From: Bathymodiolus brooksi
Taxonomy: Eukaryota > Mollusca > Bivalvia > Mytilida > Modiolidae
Reading direction: 5' to 3'
Assembly (NCBI GenBank): GCA_963680875.1
Contig: OY804585.1
Coordinates: 31,300,186-31,364,185 of the forward strand
Length of the DNA stretch: 64,000 nt
Part shown: piece after piece, positions 23,730 to 38,551 of the stretch
Position numbering within the stretch: the first letter of the stretch is position 1
How the letters are laid out: each line of letters opens with the position of its first letter
Program-made: the position numbers and the translations under genes
Notes under the pieces: model-generated
What the model was told of the DNA's origin: nothing
Seen by the model: only the letters and a program-made list of their open reading frames with translations
The model's database searches: none

Positions 23730-25308
23730 ATGAACCCACGATCTACCAGACTCGAGGCGAGCACGCTAACCATTGTACCACCGATGAACCCACGATCTAC
23801 CAGACTCGAGGCGAGCACCCCTAACCATTACACCACCAATGAACCCACGATCTACCAGACTCGAGACGAACACGCCTAACCATTACACCACCGGCTAACC
23901 CACGATCTACCAGACTCAAGGCGAGCACGCTAACAATTACACCACCGATGAACCCACGATCTATCAGACTCGAGGCGAGCACGCTAACCATTACACCACC
24001 GATGAACCCACGATCTACCAGACTCGAGACGAGCACGCCTAACCATTACACCACCGATGAACCCACGATCTACCAGACTCAAGGCGAGCACGCTAACCAT
24101 TACACCACCGATGAACCCACGATCTATCAGACTCGAGGCGAGCACGCTAACCATTACACCACCGATGAACCGACGATCTACCAGACTCGAGACGAGCACG
24201 CTAACCATTACACCACCGATGAACCCACGATCCACAAGACTCGAGACGAGTACGCCTAACCATTACACCACCGATGAACCCACGATTTACCAGACTCGAA
24301 ACGAGCACGCCTAACCATTACACCACCGATGAACCCACGATCTACCAGACTCGAGGCGAGCACGCTAACCATTACACCACCAATGAACCCACGATCTACC
24401 AGACTCGAGACGAGCACGCTAACCATTACACCACCGATGAACCCACGATCTACCAGACTCGAGGCGAGCACGCTAACCATTACACCCCCGGTGAACCCAC
24501 GATCTACCAGACTCAAGGCGAACACGCTAACCATTACACCACCGATGAACCCACGATCTACCAGATTCGAGACGAGCACGCCTAACCATTACACCACCGA
24601 TGAACCCACGATCTACCAGACTCGAGACGAGGACGCCTAACCTTTACACCGCCGATGAACTCACGATCTACCAGACTCGAGGCGAGCACGCCTAACCATT
24701 ACACCACCGGCTAACCCACGATCTACCAGACTCAAGGCGAGCACGCTAACAATTACACCACCGATGAACCCACGATCTACCAGAATCGAGGCGAGCACGC
24801 TAACCATTACACCACCGATGAACCCACGATCTACCAGACTCGAGACGAGCACGCCTAACCATTACACCACCGATGAACCAACGATCTACCAGACTCAAGG
24901 CGAGCACGCTAACCATTACACCACCTATGAACCCACGATCTATCAGACTCGAGGCGAGCACTCTAACCATTACACCACCGATGAACCCACGATCTACCAG
25001 ACTCGAGACGAGCACGCTAACCATTACACCACCGATGAACCCACGATCTACCAGATTCGAGACGAGTACGACTAACCATTACACCACCGATGAACCCACG
25101 ATCCACCAGACTCGAGACGAGTACGCCTAACCATTACACCACCTATGAACCCACGATCTACCAGACTCGAGACGAGCACGCCTAACCATTACACCACCGA
25201 TGAACCCAAGATCTATCAGACTCGAGACAAGCACGCTAACCATTACACCACCGATGAACCCACGATCTATAGGACTCGAGACGAGCACGCCTAACCATAA
25301 CATCACCG
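23730..25308 (+). repeat. Mixed block, 1,579 bp, about 29 monomers
   Basis: After m1 and m2, a hybrid near 23,839 begins as m3 (aatgaaccc) and continues with gacgaacacgcc, skipping about two monomers. From there to about 25,040 it matches the sequence 2,450 bp upstream, including gatccacaag and gaggacgcc. It ends in HOR-B-like gagtacgactaacc, gatccaccag, cccaagatct and ctatagg. Confidence 0.75.
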
Positions 25309-26453
25309 ATGAACCCACGATCTACCAGACTCGACACGAGCACGCCGAACCATTACACCACCGATGAAACCACCATATACCAGACTCGAGACGAGCATGC
25401 TAACCATTACACCACCGATGAACCCACGATCTACCAGACACGAGACGAGCACGCTAACCATTACACCATCGATGAACCCACGATCTACCAGACTCGAGGC
25501 GAGCACGCTAACCATTACACCACCGATGAACCCACGATCTACCGGACTCGAGACGAGCACGCCTAACCATTACACCACCGATGAACCCACGATCTATCAG
25601 ATTCGAGACAAGCACGCTAACCATAACAACACCGATGAACCCACGATCTACCAGACTCGAAACGAGCACGCCTAACCATTACACCACCGATGAACCAACG
25701 ATCTACCAGGCTCGAGACGAGCACGCCTAACCATTACACCACCGATGAACCCACGATCTACCAGACTCGAGACGAGCACGCCTAACCTTTACACCGCCGA
25801 TGAACCCACGATCTACCAGACTCGAGGCGAGCACGCCTAACCATTACACCACCGGCTAACCCACGATCTACCAGACTCAAGGCGAGCACGCTAACAATTA
25901 CACCACCGATGAACCCACGATCTACCAGAATCGAGGCGAGCACGCTAACCATTACACCACCGATGAACCCACGATCTACCAGACTCGAGACGAGCACGCC
26001 TAACCATTACACCACCGATGAACCCACGATCTACCAGACTCAAGGCGAGCACGCTAACCATTACACCACCTATGAACCCACGATCTATCAGACTCGAGGC
26101 GAGCACGCTAACCATTACACCACCGATGAACCCACGATCTACCAGACTCGAGATGAGCACGCTAACCATTACACCACCGATGAACCCACGATCTACCAGA
26201 CTCGAGACGAGTACGCCTAACCATTACACCACCGATGAACCCACGATCTATCAGACTCGAGACGAGCACGCCTAACCATTACACCACCGATGAACCTAAG
26301 ATCTATCAGACTCGAGACAAGCACGCTAACCATTACACCACCGATGAACCCACGATATATAGGACTCGAGACGAGCACGCCTAACCATAACATCACCGAT
26401 GAACCCACGATCTACCAGACTCGAGACGAGCACGCCGAACCAATACACCACCG
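25309..26453 (+). repeat. HOR block with m1/m3 hybrid, 1,145 bp
   Basis: Near 25,363 a monomer reads gatgaaaccaccatatacc, joining a gatgaaacc m1 start to an m3 body. After m4 it goes to atcgatgaaccc and then ctaccggac, cataacaacacc and the m9 to m21 tract, like 6,190-7,173. Its 1,145-bp length is close to the 21-mer by coincidence; the content differs. Confidence 0.72.
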
Positions 26454-27542
26454 ATGAAACCACGATCTACCAGACTCGAGGCGAGCACGCTAACCATTAC
26501 ACCACCGATGAACCCACGATCTACCAGACTCGAGGCGAGCACCCCTAACCATTACACCACCAATGAACCCACCATATACCAGACTCGAGACGAGCATGCT
26601 AACCATTACACCACCGATGAACCCACGATCTACCAGACACGAGACGAGCACGCTAACCATTACACCACCGATGAACCCACGATCTACCAGACTCGAGACG
26701 AGCACGCCTAACCATTACACCACCGGCTAACCCACGATCTACCAGACTCAAGGCGAGCACGCTAACAATTACACCACCGATGAACCCACGATCTACCAGA
26801 CTCGAGGCGAGCACCCTAACCATTACACCACCGATGAACACACGATCTACCAGACTCGAGACGAGCACGCCTAACCATTACACCGCCGATGAACCCACGA
26901 TCTACCAGACTCGAGGCGAGCACGCCTAACCATTACATCACCGGCTAACCCACGATCTACCAGACTCAAGGCGAACACGCTAACAATTACACCACCGATG
27001 AACCCACGATCTACCAGAATCGAGGCGAGCACGCTAACCATTACACCACCGATGAACCACGATCTACCAGACTCGAGACGAGCACGCCTAACCATTACAC
27101 CACCGATGAACCCACGATCTACCAGACTCAAGGCGAGCACGCTAACCATTACACCACCTATGAACCCACGATCTATCAGACTCGAGGCGAGCACGCTAAC
27201 CATTACACCACCGATGAACCCACGATCTACCAGACTCGAGACGAGCACGCTAACCATTACACCACCGATGAACCCACGATCTACCAGACTCGAGACGAGT
27301 ACGCCTAACCATTACACCACCGATGAACCCACGATCTACCAGACTCGAGACGAGTACGCCTAACCATTACACCACCGATGAACCCACGATCTATCAGACT
27401 CGAGACGAGCACGCCTAACCATTACACCACCGATGAACCTAAGATCTATCAGACTCGAGACAAGCACGCCTAACAATTACACTACCGATGAACCCACGAT
27501 CTATAGGACTCGAGACGAGCACGCCTAACCATAACATCACCG
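26454..27542 (+). repeat. HOR-A derivative, 20-mer, 1,089 bp
   Basis: It runs m1 to m20, then straight into the next m1, so m21 is missing. One C is lost near 27,057 (gatgaaccacg) and one is gained in m19 near 27,470 (gcacgcctaacaatt). The sum 1,144 minus 55, minus 1, plus 1 gives the observed 1,089. Confidence 0.82.
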
Positions 27543-28467
27543 ATGAACCCACGATCTACCAGACTCGAGGCGAGCACGCTAACCATTACACCACCGATGA
27601 ACCCACGATCTACCAGACTCGAGGCGAGCACCCCTAACCATTACACCACCAATGAACCCACCATATACCAGACTCGAGACGAGCATGCTAACCATTACAC
27701 CACCGATGAACCCACGATCTACCAGACACGAGACGAGCACGCTAACCATTACACCACCGATGAACCCACGATCTACCAGACTCGAGACGAGCACGCCTAA
27801 CCATTACACCACCGGCTAACCCACGATCTACCAGACTCAAGGCGAGCACGCTAACGATTACACCACCGATGAACCCACGATCTACCAGACTCGAGGCGAG
27901 CACGCTAACCATTACACCACCGATGAACACACGATCTACCAGACTCGAGACGAGCACGCCTAACCATTACACCACCGATGAACCCACGATCTACCAGACT
28001 CAAGGCGAGCACGCTAACCATTACACCACCGATGAACCCACGATCTATCAGACTCGAGGCGAGCACGCTAACCATTACACCACCGATGACCCACGATCTA
28101 CCAGACTCGAGACGAGCACGCTAAGCATTACACCACCGATGAACCCACGATCTACCAGACTCGAGACGAGTACGACTAACCATTACACCACCGATGAACC
28201 CACGATCCACCAGACTCGAGACGAGTACGCCTAACCATTACACCACCGATGAACCCACGATCTACCAGACTCGAGACGAGCACGCCTAACCATTACACCA
28301 CCGATGAACCCAAGATCTATCAGACTCGAGACAAGCACGCTAACCATTACCCAACCGATGAACACACGATATATAGGACTCGAGACGAGCACGCCTAACC
28401 ATAACATCACCGATGAACCCACGATCTACCAGACTCGAGACGAGCACGCCGAACCATTACACCACCG
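27543..28467 (+). repeat. HOR-B 17-mer, 925 bp
   Basis: The 871-bp unit plus one ctcaagg monomer near 27,990. Private changes are taacgatt near 27,853 and cattacccaaccgatg near 28,345, followed by gatatatagg. Confidence 0.82.
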
Positions 28468-29231
28468 ATGAACCCACGATCTATAGGACTCGAGGCGAGC
28501 ACGCTAACCATTGTACCACCGATGAACCCACGATCTACCAGACTCGAGGCGAGCACCCCTAACCATTACACCACCAATGAACCCACCATATACCAGATTC
28601 GAGACGAGCATGCTAACCATTACACCACCGATGAACCCACGATCTACCAGACTCGAGACGAGCACGCTAACCATTACACCACCGATGAACCCACGATCTA
28701 CCAGACTCGAGACGAACACACCTAACCATTACACCACCGGCTAACCCACGATCTACCAGACTCAAGGCGAGCACGCTAACAATTACACCACCGATGAACC
28801 CACGATCTACCAGACTCGAGGCGAGCACGCTAACCATTACACCACCGATGAACCCACGATCTACCAGACTCGAGACGAGCACGCCTAACCATTACACCAC
28901 CGATGAACCCACGATCTACCAGACTCGAGACGAGCACGCCGAACCATTACACCACCGATGAACACACGATCTATAGGACTCGAGACGAGCACGCCTAACC
29001 ATAACATCACCGATGAACCGACGATCTACCAGACTCGAGACGAGCACGCTAACCATTACACCACCGATGAACCCACGATCTACCAGACTCGAGACGAGCA
29101 CGCCGAACCATTACACCACCGATGAACACACGATCTATAGGACTCGAGACGAGCACGCCTAACCATAACATCACCGATGAACCCACGATCTACCAGACTC
29201 GAGACGAGCACGCCGAACCATTACACCACCG
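28468..29231 (+). repeat. Rearranged block, 764 bp, about 14 monomers
   Basis: m1 is a hybrid reading ctataggactcgaggcg. After m8 the block holds a three-monomer tandem duplication: 28903-29066 and 29067-29231, each with a gccgaacc monomer, a gaacacacg/ctatagg monomer and a third monomer. Confidence 0.7.
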
Positions 29232-31956
29232 ATGAACCCACGATCTACCAGACTCGAGGCGAGCACGCTAACCATTGTACCACCGATGAACCCACGATCT
29301 ACCAGACTCGAGGCGAGCACCCCTAACCATTACACCACCAATGAACCCACCATATACCAGATTCGAGACGAGCATGCTAACCATTACACCACCGATGAAC
29401 CCACGATCTACCAGACTCGAGACGAACACACCTAACTATTACACCACCGGCTAACCCACGATCTACCAGACTCAAGGCGAGCACGCTAACAATTACACCA
29501 CCGATGAACCCACGATCTACCAGACTCGAGGCGAGCACGCTAACCATTACACCACCGATGAACCCACGATCTACCAGACTCGAGACGAGCACGCCTAACC
29601 ATTACACCACCGATGAACCCACGATCTACCAGACTCAAGGCGAGCACGCTAACCATTACACCACCGATGAACCCACGATCTATCAGACTCGAGGCGAGCA
29701 CGCTAACCATTACACCACCGATGAACCGACGATCTACCAGACTCGAGACGAGCACGCTAACCATTACACCACCGATGAACCCACGATCCACAAGACTCGA
29801 GACGAGTACGCCTAACCATTACACCACCGATGAACCCACGATTTACCAGACTCGAAACGAGCACGCCTAACCATTACACCACCGATGAACCCACGATCTA
29901 CCAGACTCGAGGCGAGCACGCTAACCATTACACCACCAATGAACCCACGATCTACCAGACTCGAGACGAGCACGCTAACCATTACACCACCGATGAACCC
30001 ACGATCTACCAGACTCGATGCGAGCACGCTAACCATTACACCCCCGGTGAACCCACGATCTACCAGACTCGAGGCGAACACGCTAACCATTATACCACCG
30101 ATGAACCCACGATCTACCAGACTCGAGACGAGTACGCCTAACCATTACACCACCGATGAACCCACGATCTACCAGACTCGAGACGAGCACGCCTAACCAT
30201 TACACCACCGATGAACCCACGATCTACCAGACTCGAGGCGAGCACGCTAGCCATTACACCACCGATGAAACCACGATCTACCAGAATCGAGGCGAGCACG
30301 CTGACCATTACACCACCGATGAACCCACGATCTACCAGACTCGAGGCGAGCACACTAACTATTACACCACCGATGAACCCACGATCTACCAGACTTGAGG
30401 CGAGTACGCCTAACCATTACATCACCGATGAACCCAGGATCTACCAAACTCGAGACAAGTACGCCTAACCATTACACCACCGATGAACCCACGATCTACC
30501 AGACTCGAGACGAGCACGCCTAACCATTACACCACCGATGAACCCACGATTTACCAGACTCGAGACGAGCACGCCTAACCATTACACCACTGATGAACCC
30601 ACGATCTACCAGACTCAAGGCGAACACGCTAACAATTACACCACCGATGAACCCACGATCTACCAGACTCGAGGCGAGCACGCTAACCATTACACCACCG
30701 ATGAACCCACGATCTACCAGACTCGAGACGAGCACGCCTAACCATTACACCACCGATGAACCCACGATCTACCAGACTCGAAACGAGCACGCCTAACCAT
30801 TACACCACCGATGAACCCACGATCTACCAGACTCGAGACGAGCACGCCTAACCATTACACCACCGATGAACCCACGATCTACCAGACTCGAGACGAGCAC
30901 GCCTAACCATTACACCACCGATGAACCCACGATCTACCAGACTCGAGGCGAGCACGCCTAACCATTACACCACCGGCTAACCCACGATCTACCAGACTCA
31001 AGGCGAGCACGCTAACAATTACACCACCGATGAACCCACGATCTACCAGAATCGAGGCGAGCACGCTAACCATTACACCACCGATGAACCCACGATCTAC
31101 CAGACTCGAGACGAGCACGCCTAACCATTACACCACCGATGAACCCACGATCTACCAGACTCAAGGCGAGCACGCTAACCATTACATCACCGATGAACCC
31201 ACGATCTATCAGACTCGAGGCGAGCACGCTAACCATTACACCACCGATGAACCCACGATCTACCAGACTCGAGACGAGCACGCTAACCATTACACCACCG
31301 ATGAACCCACGATCTACCAGATTCGAGACGAGTACGCCTAACCATTACACCACCGATGAACCCACGATCTACCAGACTCGAGACGAGTACGCCTAACCAT
31401 TACACCACCGATGAACCCACGATCTATCAGACTCGAGACGAGCACGCTAACCATTACACCACCGATGAACCCACGATCTACCAGACTAGAGACGAGCACG
31501 CCTAACCATTACACCACCGATGAACCCACGATCTATCAGACTCGAGACAAGCACGCTAACCATAACAACACCGATGAACCCACGATCTACCAGACTCGAA
31601 ACGAGCACGCCTAACCATTACACCACCGATGAACCCACGATCTACCAGACTCGAGACGAGCACGCCTAACCATTACACCACCGATGAACTGACGATCTAC
31701 CAGACTCGAGACGAGCACGCCTAACCATTACACCACCGATGAACCCACGATCTACCAGACTCGAGGCGAGCACGCCTAACCATTACACCACCGGCTAACC
31801 CACGATCTACCAGACTCAAGGCGAGCACGCTAACAATTACACCACCGATGAACCCACGATCTACCAGAATCGAGGCGAGCACGCTAACCATTACACCACC
31901 GATGAACCCACGATCTACCAGACTCGAGACGAGCACGCCTAACCATTACACCACCG
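29232..31956 (+). repeat. HOR-C block, 2,725 bp, about 50 monomers
   Basis: It opens with m1 (attgtacc), m2 and m3, then gacgaacacacc. Further on come gaaccgacg, gatccacaag, gatttacc, aatgaaccc, ccccggtgaac, cgctagcc, gatgaaacc with agaatcgag, agacttgagg near 30,393, a second gatttacc near 30,549, and m9 to m20-like monomers from 30,920. It is the first full pass through the HOR-C order. Confidence 0.72.
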
Positions 31957-34699
31957 ATGAACCCACGATCTACCAGACTCGAGGCGAGCACGCTAACCAT
32001 TGAACCACCGATGAAACCACGATCTACCAGACTCGAGGCGAGCACCCCTAACCATTACACCACCAATGAACCCACCATATACCAGACTCGAGACGAGCAT
32101 GCTAACCATTACACCACCGATGAACCCACGATCTACCAGACACGAGACGAGCACGCTAACCATTACACCACAGATGAACCCACGATCTACCAGACTCGAG
32201 ACGAAGACGCATAACCATTACACCACCGGCTAACCCACGATCTACCAGACTCAAGGCGAGCACGCTAACAATTACACCACCGATGAACCCACGATCTACC
32301 AGACTCGAGGCGAACACGCTAACCATTACACCACCGATGAACCCACGATCTACCAGACTCGAGGCGAGCACGCTAACCATTACACCACCGATGAACCGAC
32401 GATCTACCAGACTCGAGACGAGCACGCTAACCATTACACCACCGATGAACCCACGATCTACCAGACTCGAGACGAATACGCCTAACCATTACACCACCGA
32501 TGAACCCACGATCCACCAGACTCGAGACGAGTACGCCTAACCATTACACCACCGATGAACCCACGATCTACCAGAGTCGAAACGAGCACGCCTAACCATT
32601 ACACCACCGATGAACCCACGATTTACCAGACTCGAAACGAGCACGCCTAACCATTACACCACCGATGAACCCACGATCTACCAGACTCGAGGCGAGCATG
32701 CTAACCATTACACCACCAATGAACCCACGATCTACCAGACTCGAGACGAGCACGCTAACCATTACACCACCGATGAACCCACGATCTACCAGACTCGAGG
32801 CGAGCACGCTAACCATTACACCCCCGGTGAACCGACGATCTACCAGACTCAAGGCGAGCACGCTAACCATTACACCACCGATGAACCCACGATCTACCAG
32901 ACTCGAGACGAGTACGCCTAACCATTACACCACCGATGAACCCACGATCTACCAGACTCGAGACGAGCACGCCTAACCATTACACCACCGATGAACCCAC
33001 GATCTACCAGACTCGAGGCGAGCACGCTAGCCATTACACCACCGATGAAACCACGATCTACCAGAATCGAGGCGAGCACGCTAACCATTACACCACAGAT
33101 GAACCCACGATCTACCAGACTCGAGGCGAGCACGCTAACTATTACACCACCGATGAATCCACGATCTACCAGACTTGAGGCGAGTACGCCTAACCATTAC
33201 ACCACCGATGAACCCAAGATCTACCAGACTCGAGACAAGTACGCCTAACCATTACACCACCGATGAACCCACGATCTACCAGACTCGAGACGAGCACGCC
33301 TAACCATTACACCACCGATGAACCCACGATTTACCAGACTCGAGACGAGCACGCCTAACCATTACACCACTGATGAACCCACGATCTACCAGACTCGAGG
33401 CAAGCACGCTCACAATTACACAACCGATGAACCCACGATCTACCAGAATCGAGACAAGCACGCTAACCATAACAACACCGATGAACCCACGATCTACCAG
33501 ACTCGAAACGAGCACGCCTAACCATTACACCACCGATGAACCCACGATCTACCAGACTCGAGACGAGCACACCTAACCATTACACCACCGATGAACCCAC
33601 GATCTACCAGACTCGAGACGAGCACGCCTAACCATTACTCCACCGATGAACCAACGATCTACCAGACTCGAGGCGAGCACGCCTAACCATTACACCACCG
33701 GCTAACCCACGATCTACCAGACTCAAGGCGAGCACGCTAACAATTACACCACCGATGAACCCACGATCTACCAGAATCGAGGCGAGCACGCTAACCATTA
33801 CACCACCGATGAACCCACGATCTACCAGACTCGAGACGAGCACGCCTAACCATTACACCACCGATGAACCCACGATCTACCAGACTCAAGGCGAGCACGC
33901 TAACCATTACACCACCGATGAACCCACGATCTATCAGACTCGAGGCGAGCACGCTAACCATTACACCACCGATGAACCCACGATCTACCAGACTCGAGAC
34001 GAGCACGCTAACCATTACACCACCGATGAACCCACGATCTACCAGACTCGAGACGAGTACGCCTAACCATTACACCACCGATGAACCCACGATCTACCAG
34101 ACTCGAGACGAGTACGCCTAACCATTACACCACCGATGAACCCACGATCTATCAGACTCGAGACGAGCACGCCTAACCATTACACCACCGATGAACCTAA
34201 GATCTATCAGACTCGAGACAAGCACGCTAACCATTACACCACCGATGAACCCACGATCTATAGGACTCGAGACGAGCACGCCTAACCATAACATCACCGA
34301 TGAACCCACGATCTACCAGACTCGAGACGAGTACGCCTAACCATTACACCACCGATGAACCCACGATCTACCAGAGTCGAGACGAGCACGCCTAACCATT
34401 ACACCACCGATGAACCCACGATTTACCAGACTCGAAACGAGCACGCCTAACCATTACACCACCGATGAACCCACGATCTACCAGACTCGAGGCGAGCATG
34501 CTAACCATTACACCACCAATGAACCCACGATCTACCAGACTCGAGACGAGCACGCTAACCATTACACCACCGATGAACCCACGATCTACCAGACTCGAGG
34601 CGAGCACGCTAACCATTACACCCCCGGTGAACCGACGATCTACCAGACTCAAGGCGAGCACGCTAACCATTACACCACCGATGAACCCACGATCTACCA
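31867..34699 (+). repeat. Copy 1 of 2,833-bp tandem duplication
   Basis: Positions here recur 2,833 bp downstream through an m1 with attgaacc at 31957, gacgaagacgcat, gaaccgacg, agagtcg, gatttacc, cgctagcc, agacttgagg, gctcacaatt, attactcc and the m9 to m20 tract. I found about five base differences to copy 2, for example gtcgaaacg against gtcgagacg. The boundary sits where aatcgagg replaces actcgagacg near 34,700. Confidence 0.82.
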
Positions 34700-37532
34700 G
34701 AATCGAGGCGAGCACGCTAACCATTACACCACCGATGAACCCACGATCTACCAGACTCGAGACGAGCACGCCTAACCATTACACCACCGATGAACCCACG
34801 ATCTACCAGACTCGAGGCGAGCACGCTAACCATTGAACCACCGATGAAACCACGATCTACCAGACTCGAGGCGAGCACCCCTAACCATTACACCACCAAT
34901 GAACCCACCATATACCAGACTCGAGACGAGCATGCTAACCATTACACCACCGATGAACCCACGATCTACCAGACACGAGACGAGCACGCTAACCATTACA
35001 CCACAGATGAACCCACGATCTACCAGACTCGAGACGAAGACGCATAACCATTACACCACCGGCTAACCCACGATCTACCAGACTCAAGGCGAGCACGCTA
35101 ACAATTACACCACCGATGAACCCACGATCTACCAGACTCGAGGCGAACACGCTAACCATTACACCACCGATGAACCCACGATCTACCAGACTCGAGGCGA
35201 GCACGCTAACCATTACACCACCGATGAACCGACGATCTACCAGACTCGAGACGAGCACGCTAACCATTACACCACCGATGAACCCACGATCTACCAGACT
35301 CGAGACGAATACGCCTAACCATTACACCACCGATGAACCCACGATCCACCAGACTCGAGACGAGTACGCCTAACCATTACACCACCGATGAACCCACGAT
35401 CTACCAGAGTCGAGACGAGCACGCCTAACCATTACACCACCGATGAACCCACGATTTACCAGACTCGAAACGAGCACGCCTAACCATTACACCACCGATG
35501 AATCCACGATCTACCAGACTCGAGGCGAGCATGCTAACCATTACACCACCAATGAACCCACGATCTACCAGACTCGAGACGAGCACGCTAACCATTACAC
35601 CACCGATGAACCCACGATCTACCAGACTCGAGGCGAGCACGCTAACCATTACACCCCCGGTGAACCGACGATCTACCAGACTCAAGGCGAGCACGCTAAC
35701 CATTACACCACCGATGAACCCACGATCTACCAGACTCGAGACGAGTACGCCTAACCATTACACCACCGATGAACCCACGATCTACCAGACTCGAGACGAG
35801 CACGCCTAACCATTACACCACCGATGAACCCACGATCTACCAGACTCGAGGCGAGCACGCTAGCCATTACACCACCGATGAAACCACGATCTACCAGAAT
35901 CGAGGCGAGCACGCTAACCATTACACCACAGATGAACCCACGATCTACCAGACTCGAGGCGAGCACGCTAACTATTACACCACCGATGAATCCACGATCT
36001 ACCAGACTTGAGGCGAGTACGCCTAACCATTACACCACCGATGAACCCAAGATCTACCAGACTCGAGACAAGTACGCCTAACCATTACACCACCGATGAA
36101 CCCACGATCTACCAGACTCGAGACGAGCACGACTAACCATTACACCACCGATGAACCCACGATTTACCAGACTCGAGACGAGCACGCCTAACCATTACAC
36201 CACTGATGAACCCACGATCTACCAGACTCGAGGCAAGCACGCTCACAATTACACAACCGATGAACCCACGATCTACCAGAATCGAGACAAGCACGCTAAC
36301 CATAACAACACCGATGAACCCACGATCTACCAGACTCGAAACGAGCACGCCTAACCATTACACCACCGATGAACCCACGATCTACCAGACTCGAGACGAG
36401 CACACCTAACCATTACACCACCGATGAACCCACGATCTACCAGACTCGAGACGAGCACGCCTAACCATTACTCCATCGATGAACCCACGATCTACCAGAC
36501 TCGAGGCGAGCACGCCTAACCATTACACCACCGGCTAACCCACGATCTACCAGACTCAAGGCGAGCACGCTAACAATTACACCACCGATGAACCCACGAT
36601 CTACCAGAATCGAGGCGAGCACGCTAACCATTACACCACCGATGAACCCACGATCTACCAGACTCGAGACGAGCACGCCTAACCATTACACCACCGATGA
36701 ACCCACGATCTACCAGACTCAAGGCGAGCACGCTAACCATTACACCACCGATGAACCCACGATCTATCAGACTCGAGGCGAGCACGCTAACCATTACACC
36801 ACCGATGAACCCACGATCTACCAGACTCGAGACGAGCACGCTAACCATTACACCACCGATGAACCCACGATCTACCAGACTCGAGACGAGTACGCCTAAC
36901 CATTACACCACCGATGAACCCACGATCTACCAGACTCGAGACGAGTACGCCTAACCATTACACCACCGATGAACCCACGATCTATCAGACTCGAGACGAG
37001 CACGCCTAACCATTACACCACCGATGAACCTAAGATCTATCAGACTCGAGACAAGCACGCTAACCATTACACCACCGATGAACCCACGATCTATAGGACT
37101 CGAGACGAGCACGCCTAACCATAACATCACCGATGAACCCACGATCTACCAGACTCGAGACGAGTACGCCTAACCATTACACCACCGATGAACCCACGAT
37201 CTACCAGAGTCGAGACGAGCACGCCTAACCATTACACCACCGATGAACCCACGATTTACCAGACTCGAAACGAGCACGCCTAACCATTACACCACCGATG
37301 AACCCACGATCTACCAGACTCGAGGCGAGCATGCTAACCATTACACCACCAATGAACCCACGATCTACCAGACTCGAGACGAGCACGCTAACCATTACAC
37401 CACCGATGAACCCACGATCTACCAGACTCGAGGCGAGCACGCTAACCATTACACCCCCGGTGAACCGACGATCTACCAGACTCAAGGCGAGCACGCTAAC
37501 CATTACACCACCGATGAACCCACGATCTACCA
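34700..37532 (+). repeat. Copy 2 of 2,833-bp tandem duplication
   Basis: It lies directly after copy 1, in the same orientation and length. Its private changes include gatgaatcc near 35,498, gcacgactaacc near 36,130 and catcgatg near 36,475. Confidence 0.82.
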
Positions 37533-38551
37533 GACTCGAGACGAGTACGCCTAACCATTACACCACCGATGAACCCACGATCTACCAGACTCGAGACGAG
37601 CACGCCTAACCATTACACCACCGATGAACCCACGATCTACCAGACTCGAGGCGAGCACGCTAGCCATTACACCACCGATGAAACCACGATCTACCAGACT
37701 CGAAACGAGCACGTCTAACCATTACACCACCGATGAACCCACGATCTACCAGACTCGAGACGAGCACACCTAACCATTACACCACCGATGAACCCACGAT
37801 CTACCAGACTCGAGACGAGCACGCCTAACCATTACTCCACCGATGAACCCACGATCTACCAGACTCGAGGCGAGCACGCCTAACCATTACACCACCGGCT
37901 AACCCACGATCTACCAGACTCAAGGCGAGCACGCTAACAATTACACCACCGATGAACCCACGATCTACCAGAATCGAGGCGAGCACGCTAACCATTACAC
38001 CACCGATGAACCCACGATCTACCAGACTCGAGACGAGCACGCCTAACCATTACACCACCGATGAACCCACGATCTACCAGACTCAAGGCGAGCACGCTAA
38101 CCATTACACCACCGATGAACCCACGATCTATCAGACTCGAGGCGAGCACGCTAACCATTACACCACCGATGAACCCACGATCTACCAGACTCGAGACGAG
38201 CACGCTAACCATTACACCACCGATGAACCCACGATCTACCAGACTCGAGACGAGTACGCCTAACCATTACACCACCGATGAACCCACGATCTACCAGACT
38301 CGAGACGAGTACGCCTAACCATTACACCACCGATGAACCCACGATCTATCAGACTCGAGACGAGCACGCCTAACCATTACACCACCGATGAACCTAAGAT
38401 CTATCAGACTCGAGACAAGCACGCTAACCATTACACCACCGATGAACCCACGATCTATAGGACTCGAGACGAGCACGCCTAACCATAACATCACCGATGA
38501 ACCCACGATCTACCAGACTCGAGACGAGCACGCCGAACCAATACACCACCG
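37225..38551 (+). repeat. Further partial copy with 436-bp deletion
   Basis: Markers match 35,425 onward at an offset of 1,800 bp up to about 37,690, then at 1,364 bp. The 436-bp step is eight monomers. The join is visible where gatgaaaccacgatctacc passes to agactcgaaacgagcacg near 37,697. It ends in m9 to m21-like monomers and the next m1 at 38552. Confidence 0.75.

Noticed and set aside
25309..26453. A further 21-mer HOR-A unit, because the interval is 1,145 bp
   Set aside because: The content differs: it has an m1/m3 hybrid, lacks m2, and carries ctaccggac and cataacaacacc monomers. The length match is coincidental.
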